A DNA stretch of 64,000 nt, from assembly GCA_922989275.2 (NCBI GenBank), contig OV277857.1:115620231-115684230 (forward strand), in the 5' to 3' direction. The stretch is from Gari tellinella. Its lineage: Eukaryota; Mollusca; Bivalvia; Cardiida; Psammobiidae. A program made the position numbers and the translations under genes. The notes under the pieces were generated by a model. The model did no database searches and was not told where the DNA came from. It saw only the letters and a program-made list of their open reading frames with translations. Shown piece after piece: positions 55,203 through 64,000 of this stretch (positions are counted from its first letter, which is position 1; every line of letters starts with the position of its first letter).

Positions 55203-55407
55203 TTAACCCTTTGCCTGCTGGTCGCGACTTTACTGATTTTTGCAAACAGTTTAGATGCAGATCAGACGCCGCGTAACGCGGCGTCTGATCTCCATCCAAA
55301 CTGTTTGACACTCGTCTTTAGGCTTCTTTACTTAAAAATGAACAAATATAAATATTTGCAGACGACAGTTTCGAAGCAGACGATATCACCGCAGGATAAG
55401 GGTTAAG
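55203..55407 (+). mobile_element. TTAA MITE family K, copy 2
   Basis: TTAACCCTTTGCCTGCTGGT to CGCAGGATAAGGGTTAA. Perfect core at 55251-55300: GCAGATCAGACGCCGCGTAA, CGCGGCGTCTGATCT. Landmark GACGACAGTTTCGAAGCAGA as in copy 1. Confidence 0.82.
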
Positions 55408-56580
55408 GCGGTGTCTGATCAGGTCTAACTATCAATGTACTCAGGGTAAGGCAGTGAACGTGATCATTCTCGGAGTAGATTAATAGGTTAAGGAAGCGAC
55501 ACTTAACCGTCAAACATTGATGAGAAGCACCGTTACTCTGTAACAAGGGCTAACCCTTTCATCCCATAGGTGATTAAAGTCGACACTGCATACAGTTTAG
55601 ACAATATCAGAGGTCGTTTGACTCGGCATCTGCTTTATATAAAAAACTCATCTATTTGGCACTCTTATCAAATTTTCAACAGGTAAAACAAACAAGAAAT
55701 TGGAGCTCGCTTAATATTTTGTCAAACGGCATCTTGTCTGCAAAAGGGTTAAAACAGACAGTTTCATTTTTCGTTGAAAGGGCAATGCAATTATCTGATT
55801 GATTGAAAGTGTTGATAAAGACGTGTGCTATAGGTATACAGAAATTGCTTATAGTGTGATCAACATAAAATGGAACTAAAAAGAATGCTTTGCTTCAAAT
55901 ATCGTAACAACACGTTCAATTTTTCACATAACAACTGCACTCAGACCTCGATATTTCAACCGCGCTTAGGTAAAAATAACCCATATTTCTTCAGCTAAAT
56001 GCCCATACATTAAACTCGTTTTAGTAAAACAAAACCATAGTTTAACGTTAAGCGTGGCTAAGCCACGTTTAACGTTAAAATACGGGTATGTTCGACTTTA
56101 CCGTGATCAAGATAACGAGGCAGGACTGTAGGTTTTTTTGTAGCCTTCAGTTGACGTTTAAAGAGTGTCAGCTATCGCGTCACCAAAGGGGATTCATCTC
56201 CGTGTATTGGTGTCTATAGCCATAATAATCCCGGAATAATGAGCACCACCTCAGCAACAGGATCGTGAAATGTTTTCCCTTGATACTGAAATATTGATTA
56301 AAATTTAAGCTTCTGGAAAAAGAGATGTAAATTTTGATGCATCGACAAATACTGTCAACGCTTCTCCATCCTGCCTAGAACGGTTTGTAGAAGTAAACAA
56401 GTTTGGATCTAGATTAGTCGCCGTATACACAAAATCTGGATTCAAACTGATTTGAAAGTGAAATAATGGGTTATTTACACTTATTTGGTTTTAGATATGT
56501 TACAATTAAATTTACAAAACAAATAGAGACGACAGAAAAGCAAATACAGACAGACGACAGTCAGTTTACCAGGAAATAGG
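55408..56580. other. Unassigned; one palindrome
   Basis: A near-perfect palindrome TTTAACGTTAAGCGTGGCTA, AGCCACGTTTAACGTTAAA lies at 56041-56079 within a larger inverted arrangement (CTCGATATTTCAACCGCG at about 55948; GATAACGAGGCAGGACTGTA at about 56111). About 56405-56455 is an eroded hairpin core. No gene is seen. Confidence 0.45.
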
Positions 56581-57076
56581 TTCAATGGAGACGACGTTAT
56601 TCTTCCCCGTTTAACCCTTTACCCCATAGAAGCGACTTTTAGCGAATATGATTTATACCTCGGCTGAAGAAAATAGTTCCAATTTAATCAGTCATGAATA
56701 TACATTATAGGGAAATTTTTCTATATATTCTAGAATATGATAGCTTAAAGCAGGCTGAAAGTAAAGCAGAATGCGCCTTAAGCGCATTCTGCTTTACTTT
56801 CAACCTGCTTTAAGTAGTAACCTGTTTTCAATTCTAGAACTAGGCTATCAGGTAAAGGGTTAAACACAAACGAAAAGCAAAATAAAATGTAGTAAAGGAC
56901 AGTTTGTTTTAAAGAATTATTAAAGGTTCATTTCTATCTTAATGGCAAATATTTCTGATTCTGATCAAACGGCAGGTTACCCGACCTCTGATCTTGCCCG
57001 ACTTTTGTTGCAAAGCATATAGTTGTTTTTACACAAATGGGTTATAGGAAAATAAAAAAAACACATTTGCCACTGC
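56581..57076 (+). mobile_element. MITE family A interrupted by a TTAA element
   Basis: TTCAATGGAGACGACGTTAT, TCTTCCCCGTTTAA, then the inserted element, then AAACACAAACGAAAAGC and AAAATGTAGTAAAGGAC. Core CTGATTCTGATCAAACGGCA, GGTTACCCGACCTCTGATC is eroded; the right end is ACACATTTGCCACTGC. Confidence 0.78.
56611..56863 (+). mobile_element. TTAA MITE family D, copy 3, nested in family A (best D)
   Basis: Complete with TTAA at 56611-56614 and 56860-56863: TTAACCCTTTACCCCATAGA to CAGGTAAAGGGTTAA. The perfect hairpin at 56746-56810: AAAGCAGGCTGAAAGTAAAG, CAGAATGCGC and mirror. The insertion site is GTTTAAACG of family A. Confidence 0.88.
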
Positions 57077-57399
57077 AAATGATATAGATTAGGAATGTTC
57101 GTAACGACTTGTATTATAATTGAACGTTTCAAGGGTTCCGGGGTCAGTTATCATTTCAAACCTAACATTCTTTAAATGTCTGCACCTAGCCTTTTGATAT
57201 GACTTCCCATTATTAACGTCCCGAGGAGGCGATTCTCATGGGTAGCCATACAAAAGATACAAAGAAGAAAGAAGTTAGAGTAACTTTTTTCTGAAGCTTT
57301 GATTTCTTACCAGCGAGTTTAACTATTTCTACAAAAGAAAAAAATACAATTTAACACTAGCAGACGTCACAATATCGTCTGGTATTGACGTCTGCAAAC

Positions 57400-57412
57400 A
57401 TATTTGAAACTT
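57400..57412 (+). repeat. Putative target-site duplication, left, of the Penelope-like fragment
   Basis: ATATTTGAAACTT, repeated exactly at 58595-58607, immediately after the right inverted arm. Confidence 0.65.
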
Positions 57413-57450
57413 AGATTTTTGTGGAAATTCAACTGTGTGGTATTGTTCAT

Positions 57451-57499
57451 AATGTTTAGTTTTAAACTTTTAAATTTCACACACAAAAAATAATTTGAA
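57451..57499. repeat. Inverted terminal arm, left
   Basis: 49 bp starting AATGTTTAGTTTTAAAC and ending AATAATTTGAA, exactly complementary to 58546-58594. Confidence 0.9.
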
Positions 57500-58489
57500 G
57501 CACCGCACCCACCAGGCTGGTGGTTCCGGTATGTTGACGACACACACACCAAACAAAAAAGGGAGTATGTGGATGAATTCACTGAACATATCAATGAAAT
57601 TGACCCTGACATCAAATTCACTATCGAGAAAGAAGACAATAATTGTTTGGCATTCTTAGACACGAATACTATTAGACAACAAGACGGTACAATTAAAACC
57701 ACAGTATACCGCAAAGCAACTCACACAGACCAATACCTGGATTTTGACTCGGCACACCCGGAAGAGCACAAGCTAGGTGTAATTCGAACTTTACATCAGA
57801 GGGCAGAGACAGTTATCACAGATCAGAAGGACTTAGAAGCGGAAATAAAACATGTGAACAAGGCTTTGAGTACGTGCAAATATCCTAGATGGGCGATCAA
57901 CAAGGTTACCAAGAAGTTGAAAGCCCAAAAGGATAAGGCCAAGAAACAGTCAACAGGAAAGAGGGAAACCAAGGGCAGCATTATATTACCGTACGTAAAA
58001 GGAAAAGGTGAGACCTTGAAAAGAGTATTTAATAAGCATAAGGTCAATGTGTGCTTCAGACCCTACAAAACTCTGAGACAGTTATTGGTTCATCCTAAGG
58101 ACAAGTCTGATAAATTGGATGTCTGTGGACCAATTTATCACATAAAGTGTGAAGGAAAGGACAAACACAAATGCGACAAGGATTACATCGGGGAGACGGA
58201 GAGAAATCTCAAGGCACGGTACATGGAACACAGAAGACCCAGCTCAAGTACTAGTGAGGTATCACGCCACATTAATCAGGACAGTCCGGGACATATAGTA
58301 TCCACCGAATCAGTGCATATATTAGACCGTGAGCCTGCCTGGTTTGAACGGGGGGTCAAGGAAGCGATTTATATCAGAGCACACAAGCCGGCGCTAAACA
58401 AGGACGGGGGCCGTTACTACTTGCCACACATCTGGGACAATACATTAACATCGCTCACTACAGCCTTGAGCGATGTCAAGTCCCAGTGA
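57494..58489 (+). pseudogene. Penelope-like reverse transcriptase C-terminus plus GIY-YIG endonuclease
   Basis: A 331-codon open frame follows the stop at 57491; there is no natural start because the 5' part is gone. It begins with WWFRYVDDTHT, where YVDD (57530-57541) is the catalytic motif of the reverse transcriptase. Counting from the GTG at 57569, residues 1-100 cover the rest of the polymerase and thumb (CLAFLDTNT, TVYRKATHTDQYL), and 105-150 form a Lys-rich linker. The GIY-YIG nuclease domain follows: GPIY at 187-190, YIG at 206-208, Arg/His residues in ERNLKARYMEH (211-221), the catalytic Glu in WFERGVKEAIYIR (about 265) and PALN (275-278). The Cys residues around GPIY and before YIG fit the zinc-binding motif of the canonical Penelope group. 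Reverse transcriptase followed by GIY-YIG is specific to endonuclease-bearing Penelope-like elements. The frame is unbroken, so the insertion is young, but it lacks most of the polymerase and is dead. Confidence 0.92.
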
Positions 58490-58545
58490 GACATCAGTTG
58501 GTTGACAAAGCCTGTAGTACACGGGCGAAAGCTTCCAGGTTAGCT

Positions 58546-58594
58546 TTCAAATTATTTTTTGTGTGTGAAATTTAAAAGTTTAAAACTAAACATT
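58546..58594. repeat. Inverted terminal arm, right
   Basis: Exact reverse complement of 57451-57499; directly followed by the second 13-bp ATATTTGAAACTT. Confidence 0.9.
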
Positions 58595-58725
58595 ATATTT
58601 GAAACTTGTTTGACTGAATAATTGTAAAGCCAGCTTATTGGCGGGTGGATCCTTACCAGAGGCCGAGTTTCTTCAGATTTGGGCTTTAAAAGATAGTTTT
58701 AATAATAGTCGAGCAGACAGCCTTA

Positions 58726-58816
58726 TACAGTGGAGAAGCCGTTATTCTTTTCTGTTAAAACACAAACGAAACGTAGACGAATTGCAATAACATATAGAAA
58801 ATAACATTATTTTGAC
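58726..58816 (+). mobile_element. Left half of a family A MITE
   Basis: TACAGTGGAGAAGCCGTTAT, AACACAAACGAAACGTAGAC, ATTGCAATAACATATAGAA. The right half is not found beyond the hairpin that follows. Confidence 0.65.
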
Positions 58817-58977
58817 AATAAATAGAGAATAATCAATTCCTTCGGATGGATGTGAAAATAGATCACTAGAATACTTTGTTATCTTGTCCTGCGGACTCTG
58901 TTTTTAGCCAAATAAAAACGCAGTCGAGTGATATATTTTTGATTTCCATCCGAAGGAATTGATTATTCTGTATTTAT
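58817..58977. repeat. Palindromic element with 25-bp perfect arms
   Basis: AGAATAATCAATTCCTTCGG, ATGGA (58826-58850) is mirrored exactly at 58945-58969; the pairing extends outward through AATAAATA with one mismatch. The inside (~94 bp) is not palindromic. Single copy in the window. Confidence 0.78.
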
Positions 58978-59788
58978 TATCTAGATTTAAATGACAGTTT
59001 TACAGAGACAACGAACACAAGTAATTGTTTACGCGCGACGTCACAAAATATATTGTGCTGTGACGGCAGAAAAAGGATATCGTCACTGCAAAAGTTATAT
59101 CATTACTAGTGATGATACGCGTGTATGAACTGTGACGCATATAAAATTATCTAACTGAGAAACGATGGTTATATAATAATAACTTATTTTTAATCGAGTC
59201 GCAAACAGTTTAACTCGTTTATTGGAAAATAATAACGCTTTTTCCACTACATACCTTCGATACTTAATATATTTTTTCTGTGTCTGCTTTGGGTATAACC
59301 CGTTTACAAATAGATGTACATGTGAAGTCGCAAACAGCATAACAATTCAAAGTTTGGTATAAACAAGAGGGAATAAAGTCGTTCCCACTGTAAGAAATAC
59401 ACCCTTTGGGTGTCTTCAAAAGGAATTATCTAGAGTATTGAATGGCTGTTTCATGCATAAACTGTGAGACATTAATAGTTCCCAACACATCTTTTTGGGG
59501 TAAGACAATTTTTTAATATTGTATACAGTTTGGACCAAGATCAGTCTGTTTGCCACTCACTTGAAATGGAAATAGATCTAGCTCATATTTGTTTTCAAAA
59601 CAAAGTTGTCATGTTCAATTGAATTCAAATGCGTTTAGTTTTCTATAGGTAAGGAGTAATCAGTCCCCATTGTATAAACAGTCTGGATTGAATACGGTAC
59701 AACCTTTCACATTTAGAGTGGAGAATAAAATCAGATCAGACGCCGAGTGACGCGGCGTTTGATCAGAATCCAAACTATTTGGCACTCT
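58978..59788. other. Unassigned; A-type fragments and a core
   Basis: About 59197-59255 has an A-type right end (AACTCGTTTATTGGAAAATA). About 59728-59782 has a shared core (AATCAGATCAGACGCCGAGT, GACGCGGCGTTTGATCAG). No gene is seen. Confidence 0.45.
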
Positions 59789-59996
59789 TACAGTGGTAAA
59801 GATGTTATTTTTCCCGTTTAAACGCAAAGAAAACGCAAACGCATTGCAATTAATGTAGAAAGTAACTTTTTAACAGTTTTGACTGTTCATTTTATTCTTA
59901 ACAGACACGCAAATCTGTATCCAAACTGTTTGCAAATGCAATAACTCTTTTAACATTACGCGTTTATTGGGAAAGAATGACGTCATCAGCACTGTT
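59789..59996 (+). mobile_element. MITE family A, copy 8 (core half deleted)
   Basis: TACAGTGGTAAAGATGTTAT to GAATGACGTCATCAGCACTG. Only the outer right arm ATCCAAACTGTTTGCAAATG remains of the hairpin. Confidence 0.7.
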
Positions 59997-60164
59997 TACA
60001 TGTTCAAATTATTCAATTTACAAATATCTTTCCTGATACTTAATTTAGTTGTCATTAAATTGTTTAACAGGTTTCCTTTGAAAACAAACACTGAAACACA
60101 ACAAATTCGTCACGGAGCACGTGATTCTATTTAACAAACCGCCCCCACTATATCTAAAATTGTG

Positions 60165-60408
60165 TTAACCCCTTCACTGCAATGGCGTTATCAATTCTAA
60201 CCTAATTATTGCGTTGCCAACGGCGCCAATAGGCGACCTTTCAAACAGTTTGGATCCTGTTCAGACGCCGCGTTACGCGGCGTCTGATCAGGATCCAAAC
60301 TGTTTGAAACTCGTATCGACACATTTATAAATCAAAACAGCCCGTAAGCTGACTTTAAAAGGTAAATTACAGACGACACTGCCGCTATGTTGGCAGTAAG
60401 AGGGTTAA
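60165..60408 (+). mobile_element. TTAA MITE family J/C intermediate
   Basis: TTAACCCCTTCACTGCAATG to TTGGCAGTAAGAGGGTTAA. Perfect core at 60249-60300: GGATCCTGTTCAGACGCCGC, GTTAC, GCGGCGTCTGATCAGGATCC, with one mismatch. The CGGCGCCAATAGGCGACC block differs from other members. Confidence 0.82.
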
Positions 60409-60531
60409 AGGAGACGATAAAACTTAACGGCGAACAAGTAAAAGAGTATAAGGGTTAAATATAAATTTTGGCTAAAAAACGCTGAAAATAAAGCAGACAT
60501 CTGTTATCAATTGTTGTAAAACCATTTCCCT

Positions 60532-60770
60532 TTCGGCGCCAATTTAATCATGATGATTTTTACTCCTTCATCGATTTATTGCCGCTTGCTTAACAGTTCT
60601 TGTTTGTAATATCTTTATAAAGTAATATTAAATGTAGTATGAATTTAAAAATGTCGATACGAGTGCCAAACAGTTTAGATTCTGATCAGATGACGCGTTA
60701 CGCGGCCTCTGATTAGGGTCCAAACTGTTTACAAATTCGACTTAATGCGACTTTGGCGCCGAAGGGTTAT
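60532..60770 (-). mobile_element. TTAA-type MITE family C, copy 8
   Basis: GGCGCCAATTTAATCATGAT to GGCGCCGAAGGGTTA. Core GATTCTGATCAGATGACGCG, TTACGCGGCCTCTGATTAGG. Confidence 0.65.
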
Positions 60771-61190
60771 CGTATATTCAATCGGCCGTAAAAACTGGAA
60801 TTCACTGCATTAAGATAAACTTTAGCAATGGTGATTTGGTATTTGGAAATATTCAATGTCATTAAGAATGTCTGGTGACAATCCGATGTGTGCGTGACAT
60901 ACTGACCAGACGAACTAATTAATTGCCTTCTTCGTGGTAATAAAAACACGGAAACAAGAGAGCTCCGATTCAATGAGCATTGTTGCCGAGAATATAAACA
61001 TCGAAGAAAATATATAATGTAGTCGGGTAGTGCTGCAATTCTCAAGTTTCCTTTCACATATGTTAGTCATATGTACAGTATTCTGTCCCATTTAAACGAG
61101 GTTGAACGTAAGCATACATGTAGCAGTAGATGTAGAGATTGCAGGATTCGTTTGACATGTAGGCGAATTGTTTTAATCAGAAGTTACAAA
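60771..61190. other. Unassigned; 96-codon reverse frame
   Basis: A minus-strand frame at 60767-61057 (RSSLVSVFLLPRRRQLISSS, CHQTFLMTLNISKYQ) is outside recognised MITEs but resembles no family I know. It is not called a gene. Confidence 0.3.
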
Positions 61191-61194
61191 CACG

Positions 61195-61419
61195 TTAATC
61201 TGTTATTCTTTCCCGTTTAAACGCAAACGTACGCAAACGCAAAGCGCTAAAACGTAGAAAAGAACAACTTTTGGACAATTCTGATATTTCATGTTTATCT
61301 TGGTGGCAAACAGTTTGGAGCCTGATCAGGTCTGATCTGGCTCCAAACTGTTTGCACTGCAAATAATAGTTTTAGCGTAAACGCGTTTATTGGGAAAGAA
61401 TGACACATTCTCCACTGTA
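61195..61419 (+). mobile_element. MITE family A, copy 9 (deleted core)
   Basis: TAATCTGTTATTCTTTCCCG to ACACATTCTCCACTGTA. The hairpin has lost its GC-rich tip: GGAGCCTGATCAGGTCTGAT, CTGGCTCC. The first bases of the left end are replaced. Confidence 0.8.
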
Positions 61420-61661
61420 TTGTCAGACATAGGGTTGCTTGGTGTCTGATCTCGTTCTTAACTACATGTATATGCAATAAATATGAGGATTGAAGTATAA
61501 AAAAGTTTTTTTTGAGGAATAATTACATCTTAAAAAAAAGTATTCTTAATTTAGCAATTAAAACATCCGTTAAAACATAGCTTATCTACGTTTTAACTTT
61601 AAACTATTACAGTGATCCAAATCGTATTTGTTCAGGGTTTAACAACGTTTTATCTTTGTAA

Positions 61662-62010
61662 TACAGCGATCCCTCTCTAGAACGGCCCTCACAACAACGA
61701 CTCCCTCCTTATAACGACACTTGCCGCAGTTCCCTAAATAGGACCTTTATGTCTAACGCTTTTACTTTTGCAATGTCGTCTGCTTAAAGTTGTCGTCTGC
61801 TCTTTTTCTCAAAGTTACAAAATGGACATTTTGACGGAAAAAACTTATTGAGAAGTGACAAACAGCTTGAATCCGCGTTACGCGGCGTCTGATCTGGATT
61901 CAAGCTGTTTGCAAATGAAAGCTTATTTCCCTCCCTATAACGACTCCCTCCGAACAACGCACACAATTTTAGTCTCCCATCGGGTGCCGTTGTAGAGAGG
62001 GAACGCTGTA
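61662..62010 (-). mobile_element. MITE family E, copy 10
   Basis: TACAGCGATCCCTCTCTAGA to GTAGAGAGGGAACGCTGTA. The core has lost part of one arm (CTTGAATCCGCGTTACGCGG, CGTCTGATCTGGATTCAAG). The 91-codon reverse frame is repeat sequence. Confidence 0.83.
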
Positions 62011-62594
62011 CAGTTACATACAATGAAAGCGAGTTTGACTCTTGAAATCGGAGATACATGAACTAATACGTTATATCTATTACAAACAGGTTTGGACCAG
62101 ATCAGACGCCAGGTAAGTCATACAAAATCATACAAGTATATTTTTCTACATTTCTTAGATTTCGTTTGTGTTTCATTTCGTTTAAACAGGAAAAAAATAA
62201 CACAGTATCCACTCTACGTTGCCAATAGATAGTACATCAGAATCCCGAGTAGCGTAAATAGGCAGTATGACCACGATATTCTGTAAGGTTGGTGACCAAT
62301 TGATCATACTGTGGTCAGAAGCTGCATTGCAATTTATCTGCGATAATTGCAAACTCAACTGATTGTAGATTTTGTGTCCAGTACTTTATATGGCGCTTGA
62401 AATGCATTTAACGCCTTGTTAATATAAAGAACTTGGATTTAATCATAGTTGAATAACATGTTGTGGCTTTATGATGCAATGTTAGCTCACTATTCATCAG
62501 TCAAAGATTTCTGTCCTGGCAGTTTCAATGTCAAGTCGTAGACACACACATCACTAAACTGGGCTACAAAAACACATGTATGTGAGAATCGCCA
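62011..62594. other. No gene seen
   Basis: A partial A-type right end is at about 62130-62220 (CGTTTCATTTCGTTTAAACA). A short inverted pair GGCAGTATGACCACGATATT / GATCATACTGTGGTCAGAAG lies at 62260-62322. Confidence 0.4.
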
Positions 62595-62817
62595 TTAACG
62601 CATTGTCCCCTGAAACTTCATTGGACAATAATAATTTCCAAAAAATCCTAATCCACTTTTGACTATTTAGAGTTTTGTTTATACAATATAAAGCAAAATG
62701 ATAAAACGTGCAGACCGTGGTCATATGTTCCACAGTGTTTGCATAGCACCAGTGTATTGTTCACGTGTTTATTGTTTGTAAAAACTGAACTACTTTGTAC
62801 TAGGGTTTAATGAGTTT
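62595..62817 (-). mobile_element. TTAA-type MITE family B, copy 5 (core eroded)
   Basis: TTAACGCATTGTCCCCTGAA at the left and TAGGGTTTAATGAG at the right. Landmarks ACTTCATTGGACAATAATAA and CATAGCACCAGTGTATTGTT. The hairpin is no longer palindromic. Confidence 0.55.
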
Positions 62818-62975
62818 AGCCTGCTGAATTAACTTAGGTTTAATTGGCTTAATTTACTATGGTTGGAATAGAACTTTTACTCTAAAGAAGTTAAACAAAT
62901 TTTCGAAATTAATGTAGGGACATCACTTTAAAAGATATTTATATCTGTATAATTTTTTTAACCTTTTCACTGAAC

Positions 62976-63158
62976 TGTGGTGAGAGCCGGGATCCGTCTG
63001 GTCCCGGAGAATGGGAAGTCTGCACAGGAGAGTTGCGCGAGGAGCCGGGATGCAGCAAGTGATTCGGCGCACAACCCTGCCAGCCACGAGGGAGAGCAGA
63101 CGAGCGGAAACCGCGAGTCTGAATGTATATATTCATTGTATTGGGGCCTAATACAACA
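62976..63158 (+). mobile_element. Possible LTR (retrovirus-like retrotransposon)
   Basis: Begins TGTGGTGAGAGCC and ends with ATACAACA, giving a TG...CA unit of about 183 bp, and is followed one base later by a primer-binding-site-like motif. It is more GC-rich than its surroundings. No second LTR is in the window, so this remains tentative. Confidence 0.35.
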
Positions 63159-63159
63159 A

Positions 63160-63172
63160 TGGTGTCAGAACT
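63160..63172 (+). other. Primer-binding-site-like motif
   Basis: TGGTGTCAGAACT starts with TGG, as expected for pairing with a tRNA 3' CCA end, and resembles the binding sites seen in many invertebrate Gypsy-type elements. No gag or pol is seen downstream before the window ends. Confidence 0.4.
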
Positions 63173-63229
63173 GTTGCAAAAGAATCAACGCAGTTGCGAC
63201 CAGCAACCTGACTGTTTGAAGACTGCTAT

Positions 63230-64000
63230 TTAGGTAGCGGTAGATTCTTATTTAAGGCGAGTTTGTTGTCGAACATTCTCCTTGGCTTTTCCGTTGCCAT
63301 TTTCGGCGGCGGACCTCGGACAAATTTCAAGATCTAATTTTTAATGGCAATTTGTATTTGTATTTTCTTTATTTTTTCATGAGGGGGAAGAGAGAGAATG
63401 GAATACAAATTGAGAGTTGTCTTAATTTCGCTGAACTTGCCTAGATGCTCAGATTTATTGTGTTGACTCTATGGTTTCTGGTTGTGTCTGACAGGCTAGG
63501 CAGCAGAGGAGACCAGTCTGCTGTGTCATCTGAAATCCCTTTCAAGCAAGTTCTTTCCGTAAACTCCGAAGCCGGCACAAGTAGTTTCACTCAATGTGCA
63601 TGCAAGCTGCCAGTGTAAGGGGGACCGAGTGATCAGACTCTCTCCCCAGGGCGTCCAGCCTTTCTAGATGGCTTTCTTAGTGTACAGATGGGCATTTGGT
63701 GTTTTTGGCAGGGTATGCTGGACAGTGCAGACAGGACGTCATGTCTGTACGGGAGCCGCATGCACTCCTGAAAGTCACAAGGATGTTTTGTACGCAGTGA
63801 AAGTAAACTGGAAAGGAATCTTGTTGCAAAACGAAGAGCTGCATGTCTTTGGCTACACTTGTGCTGGGGAGAAGATAAGGAAAGGGATGGGAGGTTGTGC
63901 CCGGTGGTGCATTTGACGGGAGAGCCTGTTCAAATTGAACTGCCGTTAATAAATGATTGGCTAGTCACGGATTAAGACAGTCTTAATAGCAAAGTAGAGG
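63230..64000 (+). other. More GC-rich patch, no recognised gene
   Basis: Contains a TA/CT-rich leader and an 82-codon frame at 63668-63916 (MAFLVYRWAFGVFGRVCWTV, WKGILLQNEELHVFGYTC) with an upstream in-frame stop. If the LTR call is right this could be the 5' internal region of the element; otherwise it may be the flank of a host gene beyond the window. Confidence 0.3.

Larger units (their letters stand above)
57413..58594 (+). mobile_element. Penelope-like element (5'-truncated) with inverted terminal arms
   Basis: The unit between the 13-bp direct repeats contains a 38-bp extension (57413-57450), a 49-bp left arm (57451-57499), a coding fragment and the exact inverted copy of that arm (58546-58594). 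Inverted or direct terminal repeats with a short extension on one side are known for Penelope-like elements and their unusual insertion products. Length is about 1.18 kb against several kb for a full element. Confidence 0.8.

Noticed and set aside
60767..61057. 96-codon reverse frame as a host gene
   Set aside because: No domain, no clear start context, adjacent to and partly overlapping a C-family MITE end.

Overview
The window is an AT-rich, gene-poor piece of animal nuclear DNA dominated by transposable elements. No convincing intact host gene is visible: open frames are short, lie inside repeats or carry disabling mutations. A mollusc, probably a bivalve, is the best guess. The reasons are a ~160-bp tandem core repeat of the kind known from bivalves (48600-49560), a non-LTR retrotransposon and a Penelope-like element of types common in molluscs, and very many short palindromic elements. 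This is inference from pattern; no species can be named.

Layout. 1-4700: clustered MITE-like palindromic elements (families A, B, C, D, E, H, L as defined here). 4735-8292: a 5'-truncated, decayed non-LTR retrotransposon whose reverse transcriptase frame holds a ~325-codon Asp/His-rich low-complexity insertion. 8330-15000: more MITEs, a short tandem array and a tRNA-like (SINE-like) segment. 15000-20000: mostly unassigned, with a decayed ~120-bp tandem repeat. 20000-48000: dense MITEs, a minus-strand reverse-transcriptase fragment (~26.7-27.1 kb), a mobile-looking CA-repeat block present twice (26.0 and 44.0 kb) and a Tc1-like transposase remnant (46.5-47.0 kb). 48600-49560: a ~160-bp repeat array with internal inversion. 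49600-62800: MITEs again, with a well-delimited Penelope-like GIY-YIG fragment at 57.4-58.6 kb. 62970-64000: a more GC-rich patch with a possible LTR end and primer-binding site.

MITE families used here. A: ~245 bp, ends TACAGTGGAG, TA-type. E: ~355 bp, ends TACAGTGCTCCCTCTC. F: ends TACAGTAGAACCTCTC. B, C, D, J, K: ~200-250 bp, ends TTAACCCTTT or close variants, inserted at TTAA (piggyBac-like behaviour, inferred). G: ends GGGCCCGTTTTAC or GGGCCCGTTTCRTA. H: ends near GGTCCAAGGTTATAAAG. L: ends AGGGCTTCCATAAG. Families A, C, E, J and K carry nearly the same central hairpin (CAAACAGTTTGGATCCTGAT / CAGACGCCGCG and its mirror) although their ends are unrelated; B, G, D and F carry differently spelled hairpins of the same architecture. 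This looks like a modular system of exchangeable hairpin cores in different transposon ends and is the main candidate for something undescribed. Three TTAA elements have independently inserted into the same GTTTAAACG site of three separate family A copies.
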